A stretch of 59,731 nucleotides of DNA, taken from positions 845,675-905,405 of the forward strand of contig NW_003546243.1 of NCBI RefSeq assembly GCF_000090795.2, given 5' to 3'. Source of the DNA: Amphimedon queenslandica (Eukaryota > Porifera > Demospongiae > Haplosclerida > Niphatidae). The translations under genes were made by a program, and so were the position numbers. The notes under the pieces were generated by a model. That model was not told the origin of the DNA, made no database searches, and saw nothing but the letters and a program-made list of their open reading frames with translations. Below are positions 10,893 through 23,196 of this stretch, one piece after another (within the stretch, counting starts at the first letter, position 1; every line of letters starts with the position of its first letter).

Positions 10893-13652
10893 TTAAAGTT
10901 TATCAGTGTCTTTGAATTGCTCTTTTATTGCACTATCCAATGCAATGAGATACTCCTCAAGATTAACTGTATCTTTCTATAAAAATAAAAGCATAATAAC
11001 TTATTGTCACTATAATAGGATTCAATAATAAAGTAAATGTAGGCCAGCAATGTAGCAGTACCTTGCTGTATAGTGCATGTGCTAAAAATGGAACTTTTCT
11101 AAGACTTCTCCCAGATAGGCCCTCACTCTTCATAGCAAGTTCTCTTAATTGAAGACTTGATCTAGTAGCATCATTCTCAATAAAACCCATTACCTCAAGG
11201 GATCTGATGTAAAGTAATTTTAAACAACATTACTAATAACAATCAGTAGAACATAGAATGCAGGAATAAATGCACTAATAAAACTGTGCAATATTATGCA
11301 GATTTGCACAAATACTATTGTTACATTACAAACCTTAATCCCAGTACTTGTTGTACAGGTGCAATAATGCCAACTCTCATTAATTCCTTAATGCAGGACA
11401 TGAATATTGAAAAGACTGCATCAAGTGAGGGTAGTCCAATATACTGCTTTATATCAGCTCTGTGTACAATTAAAATTAAATATATCCTTATCTTCTCTCT
11501 CTCTCCTTTCTTTCTACCTTACCTATCTACAAAAGCCAGATCAATGGCTTCAGTGATATTTGATGTGGTCAGTATCAAGACATTAGGATAACGCTTAATT
11601 TGATCGATCTGTGTCAGGAGTGCATTGACAACTCTTATTGCATCAGATGGTTCACTCCCTGACATAGCAGCATTACGAGCTACAGTGAGACTCTCTACCT
11701 AATAGCATTAATAATAGGAGCTAGGGATTGGAGAGAGAGAGAAGGTTCTCCTACCTCATCAATTAGTATGCATATCAAAGCATTATCATCCTCAACTAGT
11801 GTATGTATCTTAGAGAACATCTTCTGCACCAACTTACCACTCTAATAATAATAAGAAATAATAATAATAATTATTATTATTTTGGGTATACTAATTGCTG
11901 ACCTCAGAGAACCATTTAGAGAAGAGACTGTGACTGTTGATCTCAACTAACTGTCCATAAGAATACCTTTAAATACAATTATGAATGATTTTAGTCTATG
12001 AGATCATACCTGTCTGATAATCTAATGCAGAGTTTCTGAGCCAATGCCTTGCAGAGTGAAGTCTTCCCAGTCCCAGGAGGTCCTATAATAAAGGAGTCGG
12101 TTAGCTGGTTCTGATCTATTATGTCACTGACCATGAAGGAGGACCACTCTGTTCCATGATATGATTGTAGAGTCAACACCTCTGAGAATGTAGCAATGAG
12201 ATATATAAGAGGAAGGTTTTTTGTGGTAAAAAAAATTTTAAAGTTGTACATGTATATGAATTATAGTTAATTTATAAATCTAACTTGTCAGAAAAGAGTA
12301 GAGTAGTTTCAGCATAGTTTAACAACTAAATAAATAAATAAATAATGACAATAATAATATAATCAAAAATGTTCTCACTTTTTGTTTAATGCCAGGTTCG
12401 TAAATTAGACTATCCCATAAATTGTGATACTCAACTGTAAAGCAAATAAAAAATAAGAATAAAAGTATATTTATTAATTGAAGGACTAAAAGTTTACATG
12501 TATAGATAAATGAATGCACAACTAGAAGTGAAAGGAAAGGACATACCATTAGGCAGTAGCCAATGTGTAGCAGCAGTAATGCTGGTTTCTTCTTCAACTT
12601 GATCTTCAGATGGCCCCTCCTCACTTAGTTTGAATACATGAATCAATAAATTAACTAATGAGAAATTTATTATCTGTGAGAAAGAAGGAGAGGAGAAAAG
12701 AAAGATGAACATGAACCATAAGGTATGAACCATAAGGTAGTCTGAAGCATTTTATATACATGCAAATATCATTAGGTACATATGGTGCTTCACAATCTGG
12801 CTGAACTGAAGCAACTTTAAAAATTTGTAAAAAAATCCAAATTTGATCGGAATCAGCTCAAACTTGCTATGCAAGATAAGTATGTGTATATGTATCAGAA
12901 AATATTATAAAAATGAAGAATTCTCTATTTTTCTATTTTGGCAAACTTTGGCCAAACACCCTGTACTATATATAGTACAGGGACTTTGGCCCAATTTTGG
13001 AGCAACTTAAAAAATTCGTAAAAAATCCAAATTTGATTGGAATCAGTTCAAACTTGATATACGGCATTAGAACATGTATATGCATTTTTAAAAATTATAA
13101 AAATGAAGAATTCTCTATTTATCATTTTTGGTGAAACTTGGCCAAAGTCCCTGTACTATAGTACAGGAAATTTTGCCAGATTTTGAAGCAACTTTACAGC
13201 ATAAGCTACAGTTATAATTCAGTCCCAATTAAGATATAAATGGCATGAAAACATTAAACATGCATAAATGTGTACATAATACATGTACATGTAGCATTAT
13301 AGTACAGTAGTACTTGTATTTCATGAGATATGTCAGTCACGGTGACAGAGAGTATGTGCTCTTGGAGTAACGGATTAGAAAACTCTGTCGCTACAAATTC
13401 TCCAAAAACGACACCTTTTAAAAGGAGGAGGTCCCTCACTTGCTCCCTCACCAATGAATAAGGCAGTGTACTAACAATATAAGAAATGCAACAAAGCAAT
13501 ATTGAGCCACAAAATAAATAAATAAATTAATTAATTAATGCCATAATTTACCTTTCAATATTCTGACAGACCTCAACATGGACTGTATCAATCTGAGAGG
13601 AAAGAGAGGAGGAAGGAAGAGACTCTGAGAGCTCCTGCATACTAGTCTGCAT
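10893..13652 (-). CDS. TRIP13: Pachytene checkpoint AAA+ ATPase TRIP13/PCH2, 427 aa
   Basis: Thirteen exons: 13552-13652, 13314-13470, 12547-12673, 12379-12434, 12285-12325, 12132-12181, 12010-12082, 11903-11966, 11755-11841, 11523-11698, 11334-11459, 11062-11203, 10893-10976. The sum of 1284 bp is an exact frame, and the length is close to human (432 aa). The Walker A motif is GPPGTGKTS, Walker B is LICILIDE, followed by sensor-type [27 protein letters not shown] and FLAHALYSK match TRIP13 closely. The ATPase remodels HORMA proteins (MAD2, HORMADs) in checkpoint silencing and meiosis. Several introns are under 50 bp. The gene is divergent from BBS4, with 124 bp between start codons. Confidence 0.96.
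12780..13192 (-). repeat. Intronic satellite copy of the ~180-bp family (reverse orientation)
   Basis: Two units run in the opposite direction to the copy at 5830, seen as GGAATCAGCTCAAACTTG near 12848 and a related line near 13040. CCCTGTACTAT...AGTACAGGG occurs twice. It lies in the TRIP13 intron between exons 2 and 3. Confidence 0.85.
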
Positions 13653-13776
13653 TACTTTTTACTTGATATACGGAGATAGTATACGTACAAAACCGATGGA
13701 GACACTGGGACTACCTCCTGTAAAATTTTGAATTCCCCGCGCCGAGGATAGACATCACGTGACCAAATGATCAAAT
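13653..13776. promoter_or_regulatory. Bidirectional promoter region TRIP13/BBS4
   Basis: Only 124 bp separate the start codons of TRIP13 (-) and BBS4 (+). The stretch includes a CACGTG E-box near 13756 and a GC-rich core (CCCCGCGCCGAGG) near 13735. No TATA box is seen. A shared promoter is inferred from geometry. Confidence 0.5.
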
Positions 13777-16122
13777 ATGGCTTCCAAAACAGAACCCGCC
13801 AATGGTGAAGAGAGAGGAGCAATCCAATCACCAGAACAAGCACCAAATGAGCAGCAGAAAGGAAGAAAAGTCGTGAGAGGAACTAAAGGTATCAGACTCT
13901 ACTACAGTGTGTACTTTGTATGAATTATTTTTTTAAATTCATGTTAATAATTATAGCACCTGAGATTCCTTTATTTGAGAGAAAGAATTGGCTGCTTCAC
14001 CTTCACTACGTACGTAAAGACTATGAGACGTGCAAGGTCAGTTATGATCCTACCTTTATTAATTCATACTATTAATTATTAGGTTTTAATTCAAGAGCTA
14101 TTGAACGAAACCAGTGGCCAGTGTGAATATGCCGTGTACACTAAAGGTAATTAAAATGGGTGTGGTTAAGTAGTTATATTAAGTTTATTAAAGGTCTGAT
14201 ATTGCGTCAAGAGGGTGACTTGAATGAGTCCCTGAGGTTCTTCCAACAGGCAGTTCAACTCAATCCCAATAATTCATCTAATGTGAAACAAGTAGCACGC
14301 TCACTGTAAGTTTAAAAAATTAATCTTTAAATCACACTGTCTGTTCTCTCTCAGTTTTCTTCTCGGCTCTTACAAGACTGCTCTCGCAACTTACTCCGAG
14401 GCAGAACTGCTGACTCAGGATTGGGTGGGTGGATGGGCGTGGCTTAGCTATAATTCATGATTTTTTGTTTGTAGGAGGTGCTCCATAACAAAGGAGTCTG
14501 TTACATTCATTTGAAAGAATACAAAGAAGTGAGACTACACTACACAATGTACATTGCATAATTTGACATTATTGCCCATCAAAATTATGTAATAATCGAT
14601 TACATGTATAGTTACATGTATATACATGTACAATGTATGTTGAAATCCATAAGATTCATTATTTATTTATATTGCACTGTGCAGGCGATACATACACTAA
14701 CAAAGGCAATACAGTTGAGCCCACAGATAGTCTCATTCAAGGAATTAGGAAGGTCTCATCTCATACTGGGCGACATACATAAAGCCATTGAGACTTACCG
14801 TAAAGCAGTCAAGCATAATCCTGAAGATCCCGAACTACTCGCCAGCCTAGGGCTCCTCTATTTGCAAGTAAGAATAGATATGGAATTTTTTAGAATTTTT
14901 TATCAATTCTTTTTCTTAAGATTGGTTCCTCTCAGAAGGCATTTGAGTCCCTTGGTAGTGCCTTGACCTTTGACCCAAGCAATTATAAAGTAACAATCAT
15001 CATTAGTTATATTTACTGTCCCTTTCTCTCCTTCTTATCAAGGCCATATTAGCGGCTGGCTCTATCATCCAGTCTCATTCTGATAATGATGTTGCTCTCT
15101 CAAAGTATCGAATTGCAGCACAGACCTCACCAGAATCACCTCATCTGTGGAACAACATTGGAATGTGCTTTTATGGAAAGAGCAAATATGTTGCTGTATG
15201 TTCAATACCACCAATGCATGCTACTAAAGAGTACATGCATTCAGTTGCCATATTGTTTTTAGGCTATAAGCTGCTTAAAGAGAGCTACCTACCTTGCTCC
15301 TTTTGAGTGGAAGATACTGTACAATCTGGGGCTGCTTCATCTGGCAATGTCACAGTATCCTTTACCATTTAATTGTGTATTGTTTATTTCTTTATTTCAT
15401 TGATTCTGTTTATCCTTAGCTATTTGTATAGATATGCATCTGCATTTCATTTCTTAAGATCAGCTCAAAGGTTAGAGCCAAAGAGCTCAGAAGTATTAAT
15501 GTTACTTGGTAGTAAGTATCACACAATCACTGGTAATATCCTGATTATATCTATCTCTATTACAGTCGCTTTAGCTCATTTAGATGATTCCGAGAATGCT
15601 TTGAGAGCTTATGGGCAAGCAGTTCTACTCAAACCGTAAAATGCTTTATATTGTATCTGTGACTCTTTATCTTTTGTATAGGGATGAACCACTCTTGCAT
15701 CTCAATTATGCTATTGCTCTGTACAATAATGGTGATGTTAAAGGGTCTGCTGTACAGTATCGCAAATATCAATCAAGATCAAGATCACTGGAAGAGGAAG
15801 ACCCTGATCCCGAGGTACAGTGATCTCTGATCAATGCTGATTCTGATTTTGATCAAATATTGATTCTATTTTGATATTGTACTTTTGTTAGGTTCAAGAG
15901 GTTAGTTTTAAACTGGGTGCTTTGCTCCAGATTGGTGAGACTAGTGGCAAGGTACCAATACCTGTGAAGAAAGAAGAGAAGAAAGGAAAGAATGGCGAGG
16001 AAGAGGAGGAGGAAGATGGAGAGAGAGTGTATAGTAAAATTGTGAGGCAGTCTGATGGAAAGAAGGTCACTGTTCAAGTTAAAACAAAACTGAAACAAGT
16101 TAGAAGAAAATGTGCACATTGA
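13777..16122 (+). CDS. BBS4: Bardet-Biedl syndrome 4 protein, TPR subunit of the BBSome, 499 aa
   Basis: Fourteen exons: 13777-13888, 13957-14036, 14083-14146, 14194-14305, 14355-14424, 14475-14528, 14685-14867, 14921-14989, 15043-15195, 15263-15354, 15432-15508, 15566-15635, 15682-15814, 15892-16122. The sum of 1500 bp is an exact frame. Tandem TPR repeats fill the protein; [40 protein letters not shown] and QYASAFHFL match human BBS4 (519 aa). BBS4 is a BBSome subunit working at centriolar satellites and cilia. The C-terminal tail is acidic and lineage-specific. A further possible exon follows (from about 16150, GCAGAGAAGTAACGAC), which could replace the last residues by splicing; its use is unknown. 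An AATAAA signal lies near 16222. The 3' end of this gene is duplicated twice downstream. Confidence 0.95.
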
Positions 16123-16475
16123 CATAATATTATTCTTTCTTTTTTAATAGGCAGAGAAGTAACGACATTAAAAGACGACAACCTGGTCACTCTATTTTAG
16201 TATAAAATTCATTTGAAATTCAATAAAATAAGGAACGATAATTATGTGATGCGATGCATATAGCTAGTTTAGCAACATTAAAAAGTTGTGGCTTTGATCT
16301 TGTAAGAAACATGATCTCCACCCATTAATAAGTTAGCAGAACTTAGCACGTGCCACGAATTTGCCAGTGGTGTCACATGGCCCAGCGCTTTTGAAGATCT
16401 TTATGTGCTTAGGACTAGGTACTCTTATGTATTAGGTGCTCAAGAGTTGTGCTACCGATTATAACTGTTGTTAGT

Positions 16476-18897
16476 ATGGCAGATCTGATTGAGGAGCCTA
16501 ATTGTAAAAGACCACATTTAGGTAATGTCAAAAATTAACATGCCTGCATTTATAACAATTCCCACTGCCATTGAATCATTATACTTTTAAATTATGTAGG
16601 CAATACACCTACAAGTCAAGGTACAAATGAACATGACAAGGTAACTTAAAGTAATAGGGCTCTTAGCTCTAGCAACACTGGATGTTCACGTGAGGAATTC
16701 CCTCACAGTCACAGGCATGATGACTACACTCGAGTTAAAAATTTTAATTTTGTTTTTCCCATAGCTTGACAAAAAAATTAACAACAGTCGAAATTTTTGC
16801 ATTTACTGTGACTGCCAGAAATTCCTCACATAATGTATTTATGCATTCTACCTTTTCATGGGCTCCTGATGCATTTTATACCCACTTCAACAATAATTGT
16901 ATGTCACATTGCATCATAGCAATAGCCTAATGCATGTCAGTTCCTCTGTGTTTGGTACTGGTATTTAGTATGCTCTCATGTTCTCTTTTTACACAGTTTG
17001 ACTTTCTAAAGATGACAAAGCTTGCTGCAAATATCAAGAGTCTCCAAGAGAGCATCCAAACAAAGAAACACCAAATTAATGTATTATACACTAAACTAGC
17101 CCAAGCCAAGTCCGAGTCACGTCAATTACGTATAATGCAGTTTGCCTCAGACAGCAACACGCAGTTGAATGAGTACAAACAAGAATTGGAGTCTAAAATG
17201 ACAGAGCTAACACATTTTCATGGCAATTTTAGATTCAGTGTTGAGGAATCTTGCAAGTTGTAAGTATGCATATACAATGCACATTCCATATGAGAAAATG
17301 CATGCATTTTTTTGTTTTTTGTATGTTCCTGGTGTTTTTGCATGTTCATGTCTTACAGTAGGCATAGTTTCAGCATGTTTTGAGTTTCAGCTTGTGCTTG
17401 CATTTTGCTGTATAAAAGGGTATGGGCAATAAAAGGGTATGGGTGGAACTATACTTGTGGATATGCAGCTTATATCTAATCTTTGCATTAATGAATTAAT
17501 TATTTTTGCCCATTTTGTCCTGATTTCTGCCTAAATCCAATTATAGTCTTTTAAGTTAATTACCATATAGCGGGTAAATTTGGAGGGGCTAAATATTGGC
17601 GAATTGCTAATTTTTGGTGATTGGTGGGTTTAAATTTGGCAAATTTGTGGCCATGTGCCATTGAGCATACGTATCATGGCTCAAAATGGCAGGTTTTTAA
17701 TTTGGGAATGGCTATCAAAATGCCAAATTCGCCAAGTTTACTCCCCTCCAAAATTACCCGCTATACGATATGCTCACAGTTTATACAAATAACTATAATG
17801 AAATAAACCAACCTCCCACCCACATTTGGCCTGCCTTTGGAATACTATGAATTGCCTAATGTAAATTTAATTACTTAAATTTTACTAGGTCTTTTTGTCT
17901 TGTTGACCTCATTTATCCAACCATATTGGAAATATCGGTCGTTAACAAAGATATGAGAGCCAAAATTTCGCCAAGTATCTTGCCACCATTACTAACGCCG
18001 GTTACTACAAAAAGTCGTGATGCCAGTGGTGAGTATAATATGCTAGCCACTGGTAAATATATACATTTTTTCAACAACGTTATAGCTGCAACAAATGTTC
18101 GTTCATCTCATTTTCAAAGACTTTCACCAATAAAAACTGCAGCACCGAATATAGAAGTTACATACTGCCCAGAATTTGTTCCGCCGAAATCGTTCCTTGC
18201 AGATTGTGACAGTAAAGAATTGGTGACCAGCATTTTAGTGGATGTTATACCGCAACTGTTTGCCCTACTTCCTTCTTTAAAGACAGAAGAAGCCATCAAG
18301 GATGCTTTTATTCAAACTACATGTATGTGCACAGATGTCCACTTTGACACATTAGCAGTGAAAGGTCTGAAAGCCAACAAGAATACACACTTTGTGCGTT
18401 GGCTGAAGGTACACTATGGAAACAAGTTTATCATTAAGGACAATGAGTGTTTGACAGAACTACCTGTGACACTGCACCAATCATCTCGGCCTGACTTTTG
18501 TCTTTTCCCCAAATCAAATAGCTTTTCTGCAGTGTCTGTATCAACCCAACCAGAAGAGGATGAGGACCCTGAGCAGATTTCCATATCATCAGAAGAGGAG
18601 CTGGAGGGTGTTGAAGAAGAGGAATATAGTAAAAAGCAAAAGGCTCAGGCACTCGCAAATATGGTTGCAGTTGCGGGATTTCTTGTAACTAATGCCATCT
18701 TAAACGATAAAAAGTTCCATAAAATTACTATTTATGGACTACAGTGCTGCTATATAGATGACTGTGCTTCGTTAATGAAGTTAGTTTTAGATTTTGAGAA
18801 GAAGGCTTCAGACCTATTTGAATATAAAGGCACACAGCGTATTGGAAACCAGATTGCACGGGTCAGTGCAATAATAGAAAAGGAAAGTCAACTGTAA
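16476..18897 (+). CDS. Unknown coiled-coil protein, duplicated gene copy A, 452 aa
   Basis: Four exons, 16476-16521, 16600-16640, 16997-17259 and 17889-18897, sum to 1359 bp in frame. The start is MADLIEEPNCKRPHL. Exon 3 encodes a charged, heptad-like coiled coil (about residues 30-115). Exon 4 encodes a globular domain containing SRPDFCLFPK, then an acidic insert with EEDEDPEQ and EEEE, then KKQKAQALANMVAVAGFLVT and KITIYGLQCCYIDD. The RPDF...Q-A...KI.IYG layout faintly recalls the PD-(D/E)XK nuclease-like folds of Crinkler and restriction-type domains, but no clear (D/E)xK is present where expected; this is speculation. There is no signal peptide or transmembrane segment. A close copy lies at 20469-22528. 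Confidence 0.75.
17564..17767. mobile_element. MITE-like element, 204 bp, present in copy A intron only
   Basis: The ends are inverted repeats: ATAGCGGGTAAATTTGGAGG at the left matches the complement of CCTCCAAAATTACCCGCTAT at the right with one mismatch. It lies in intron 3 of copy A. The corresponding intron of copy B (21331-21525) lacks it. I could not identify a target-site duplication, so the exact ends are uncertain. Confidence 0.7.
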
Positions 18898-19027
18898 TCT
18901 TTGCTTGAGTAACAGTTACCTCAGTGTTATTATTAATATTATTGTATATAATCAAGTTAAACCATAATTATTATCATTATTGTTACCTCTCTATTTCACT
19001 CTTCCTTTTTAAATATTATTGTTGGAG

Positions 19028-19491
19028 NNNNNNNNNNNNNNNNNNNNNNNNNNNNNNNNNNNNNNNNNNNNNNNNNNNNNNNNNNNNNNNNNNNNNNNNN
19101 NNNNNNNNNNNNNNNNNNNNNNNNNNNNNNNNNNNNNNNNNNNNNNNNNNNNNNNNNNNNNNNNNNNNNNNNNNNNNNNNNNNNNNNNNNNNNNNNNNNN
19201 NNNNNNNNNNNNNNNNNNNNNNNNNNNNNNNNNNNNNNNNNNNNNNNNNNNNNNNNNNNNNNNNNNNNNNNNNNNNNNNNNNNNNNNNNNNNNNNNNNNN
19301 NNNNNNNNNNNNNNNNNNNNNNNNNNNNNNNNNNNNNNNNNNNNNNNNNNNNNNNNNNNNNNNNNNNNNNNNNNNNNNNNNNNNNNNNNNNNNNNNNNNN
19401 NNNNNNNNNNNNNNNNNNNNNNNNNNNNNNNNNNNNNNNNNNNNNNNNNNNNNNNNNNNNNNNNNNNNNNNNNNNNNNNNNNNNNNNNNNN
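19028..19491. other. Assembly gap (464 N)
   Basis: A run of N interrupts the tandem duplication. By comparison with the next unit (22650-23195), the gap should hold the downstream flank of copy A and the left boundary of the second BBS4 fragment. Apparent ORFs through the N run are artefacts. Confidence 0.99.
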
Positions 19492-20082
19492 CTGGTAATA
19501 TCCTGATTATATCTATCTCTATTGCAGTTGCTTTAGCTCATTTAGATGATTCTGAGAATGCTTTGAGAGCTTACGGGCAAGCAGTTCTACTCAAACGGTA
19601 AAATGCTTTATATTGTATCTGTGACTCTTTATCTTGTGTATAGGGATGAACCACTCTTACATCTCAATTATGCTATTGCTCTGTACAATAATGGTGATGT
19701 TAAAGGGTCTGCTGTACAGTATCGCAAATATCAATCAAGATCAAGATCACTAGAAGAGGAAGACCCTGATCCCGAGGTACAGTGATCTCTGATCAATGCT
19801 GATTCTGATTTTGATCAAATATTGATTCTATTTTGATATTGTACTTTTGTTAGGTTCAAGAGGTTAGTTTTAAACTGGGCCGGTGCCTTGCTCCAGATTG
19901 GTGAGACTAGTGGCAAGGTACCAATACCTGTGAAGAAAGAAGAGGAGAAAGGAAAGAATGACGAGGAGGAGGAAGATGGAGAGAGAGTGTATAGTAAAAT
20001 TGTGAGGCAGTCTGATGGAAAGAAGGTCACTGTTCAAGTTAAAACAAAACTGAAACAAGTTAGAAGAAAATGTGCACATTGA
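19492..20082 (+). pseudogene. BBS4 3'-end duplicate 1, frameshifted
   Basis: Counterparts of BBS4 exons 12-14 lie at 19528-19597, 19644-19776 and from 19854, at a constant offset of 3962 bp from the real exons. The segment starts inside the intron before exon 12, at the edge of the N gap. In the last exon the original AAACTGGGTGCTTTG reads AAACTGGGCCGGTGCCTTG, a net gain of 4 bp. This shifts the frame and gives an early stop (near 19905). Splice sites are intact. It is a processed-free segmental pseudogene unless the missing 5' part hides in the gap. Confidence 0.85.
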
Positions 20083-20468
20083 CATAATATTATTCTTTCT
20101 TTTTTAATAGGCAGAGAAGTAATGACATTAAAAGACGACAACCTGGTCACTCTATTTTAGTTATAACATTTATTTGAAATTCAGTAAAATAAGGAACGAT
20201 AATTATGTGATGCGATGCATATAGCTAGTTTAGCAACATTCAAAAAAAGTTGTGGTTTTGAACTTTTGATCTTGTAAGAAACATGACTCAGTGTACTCCA
20301 CCCATTAATAAGTTAGCACGTGCATGCACGAATTTGCTAGTGATGTCACAGTCACATGGCCCAGTGCTTGTCACATAGCACAGTGCTTTTGAGGATCTCT
20401 TCCTGCTGCCTTGCTAAGTTTGCTGTACTCAAGAGTCTATAGTGTGCTACTGATTAACTGTTGTTAGT

Positions 20469-22528
20469 ATGGCAGATCTGATTGAGGAGCCTAATTGTAA
20501 AAGACCACATTTAATAGGTATTGTCAAAAATTAACATGCCCTGCATTTATATATAACAGTTCCCACTGCCACTGAATCATTATCATACTTTTAAATTATG
20601 TAGGCAATACACCTATAAGTCAAAGTACAAATGAACATGACCAGGTAACTTAAAATAGAAGGGCTCTAGCAACATGCATGATGACTACACTCGAGTTAAA
20701 AATTTTTAATTTTTGACCTAGCTTGACAGAAAATTAATGACGGTCAAAACTTTTATGTTTACTGTGACTGTGAGGGAGAATTCGGATCAACTAGGACATC
20801 TGCCACCGGAAGTAAAAAATAAACACTAAACCCCAACCCCTTAGCCAGGCAGGCGCTCTACTAAGATCGACGAGAGGGTGTGGTTTCTGGTGGCATATAT
20901 TCTAGTTGACCTGAGAATTCCTCACATGATGTATTTATGCATTTTATACCCACTTCAACAATAATTGTGTGTCACATTGCATCGTAACGAGTAATAGCCT
21001 AATGCATGTCAGTTCCTCTGTGTTGGGTACTGGTATTTAGTATGCTTTCACATTCTCTTTTTACCATCAGTTTGACTTTCTAAAGATGAAAAAGCTTATT
21101 GCAAGTATAAAAAGTCTTGAGGAGAGCATCCAAGAACAGAAAGACAGACGAAATGTATTATTTGCTGAGATATCCCAAGCCAAGTCCGAATCAGATGAAT
21201 CAGTATTAAAGCTTGTCTCAGATATTATAAAGGATTTGAAAAAGTACAAAGAAGAATGGGAATCTAGAATGAAAGAGCTGACACATTTTCATGACAGTTT
21301 TGGATTCAATGTTGAGGAATCTTGCAAGTTGTAAGTATACATAGCTCATTAAGTTTCATTATGTTTGGGGAGTTTCTGCTTGTGCCTGTGTTTTGCTGTA
21401 TAAAAGGGCATGGGGAGTGCTTGCTAAGGCCTTTTGAATTGTTATTTTTATAGTTGTTATTATCAGTTCTGCCTTTGGAATACTATGAATTGCCTAATGT
21501 AAGTTAAATACTTAAATTTTAATAGGTCTTTTTGTCTTGTGGATTTGTTTTATCCAACCATATTGGAAATATCTGTTGTTAACGAAAATATGGGAGCCAA
21601 AATTTCACCAAGTATCTTGCCACCGTTACTAACACCGGTTACTACGAAAAGTCGTGATGCCAGTGGCGAGTATAATATACTAGCCACTGGTAAATATATA
21701 TATTTTTTCAATAAAGTTATAGCTGCAACAAATGCTCGTTCATCTCATTTTCAAGAACTTTTCCCAATAAAAACTGCAGCACCGAATATAGAAGTTACAT
21801 ACTGCCCAGAATTTGTTCCGCCGAAATCGTTCCTTGCAGATTGTGACAATAAAGAATTGGTGACCAGCATTTTAGTGGATGTTATACCACAACTGTTTGT
21901 CCTACGTACTTCCTTAAAGACAGAAAAAGCCATCAAGGATGTTTTTATTCAAACTATGCGCACAGATGTCCACTTTGACACATTAGCAGTGAAAGGTCTG
22001 AAAGTCAGCAAGGATGCATACTTTGGACGTTGGCTGAAGATACACTATGGAAACAAGTTTCTCATTAAGGACAATGAGTGTTTGACAGAACTACCTGTGA
22101 CACTGCACCAATCATCTCGGCCTGACTTTTGTCTTTTGCCCAAATCAAATAGCTTTTCTGCAGTGTCTGTATCAACCCAACCAGAAGAGGATGAGGACCC
22201 TGAGCAGATTTCCATATCATCAGAAGAGGAGCAGGAGGGTGTTGAAGAAGAGGAATATAGTAAAAAGCAAAAGGCTCAGGCACTCGCAAATATGGTTGCA
22301 GTTGTGGGATTTCTCGTAACTAATGCCATCGTAGAAGATAAAAAGTTCCATAAAATTACTATTTATGGACTACAGTGCTGCTATATAGATGACTGTGCTT
22401 CATTAATGAAGTTAGTTTTAGATTTTAAGAAGAATGTTTCGCAGCTATTTGAATATAAAGGCACACAGCGTATTGGAGACCAGATTGCACGGGTCAGTGC
22501 AATAATAGAGAAGGAAAGTCAACTGTAA
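20469..22528 (+). CDS. Unknown coiled-coil protein, duplicated gene copy B, 450 aa
   Basis: Exons 20469-20517, 20604-20644, 21071-21330 and 21526-22528 sum to 1353 bp in frame, with the same structure as copy A. Exon 4 is nearly identical to copy A by eye (well over 90% of residues), including SRPDFCLLPK and the acidic insert. The coiled-coil exon 3 differs at roughly 40% of residues. Exon 1 ends HLI instead of HL because the splice site is shifted by one codon. The intact frame over the full length and consistent splice sites argue that both copies are functional genes. No function can be assigned. Confidence 0.75.
20784..20911. mobile_element. Short inverted-repeat insertion specific to copy B
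   Basis: GGATCAACTAGGACATCTGC at the left is an imperfect inverted match of the right end GCATATATTCTAGTTGACC. It interrupts intron 2 of copy B relative to copy A, where the flanking GACTGT and AATTCCTCAC sequence is continuous. The complementary strand holds GTAGAGCGCCTGCCTGGC, which resembles the A-box half of a tRNA and might mark a tRNA-derived short element. The tRNA link is tentative. Confidence 0.55.
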
Positions 22529-23196
22529 TCTTTACTTGAGTAACAGTTACCTCGGTGTTATTATTAATATTATTGTATATAATCAAGTTAAACCATAATT
22601 ATCACTATTGTTACCTCTCTATTTCACTCTTCCTTTTTATTATTATTGTTGTTGGAGTAATAATACAATCAAGTTCAACTATAATTATTATCATTATTGT
22701 TATCTGTCTTTGTCTGTCCATTTTATTCTTCTTTCTAATCATTTTCATGATAATGATTTAATCATCGACTAATAAGTGTATTTTATCAAAGATGCATCTA
22801 TGATTTTATGTTGTGAATAATTATTATTAGACAGCCTTTGGTAATGTATCCTGTGTATGCGTGTTTATTTACGGAGGTCATGCCAATGCTCAAGCATAGA
22901 TAGTTAGATACATGTAACTGATGAAAGTTGACTTGATTAGCAACATCTCTGATACTACAACTATTATTATTTTAGGCAAAGCTCTTAGTGATGAACTGCA
23001 TCTACCTGTATGGGCAGGTCGTCCAACTATTTTAAATAACCTTTATGATGGCTAGGGCAGAGCCCTTAATAAAATGATTGGTATCCAACGGCCCTGCTGC
23101 AAGTGGTCAGACTATGCTGCAAGTGTGTGGATTTTAAATGCAAAGATTTTAAAAACTAAAATTATCAATGATTACTATTATCATCACAAATAGATT
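22529..23196. other. Duplication spacer without gene
   Basis: The first ~120 bp continue the homology to the sequence after copy A up to the N gap (18898-19027). The rest is AT-rich and shows no coding or repeat structure that I can support. Confidence 0.5.

Noticed and set aside
19019-19601. Long ORFs through the N region
   Set aside because: They consist of X residues over unknown bases and carry no information.
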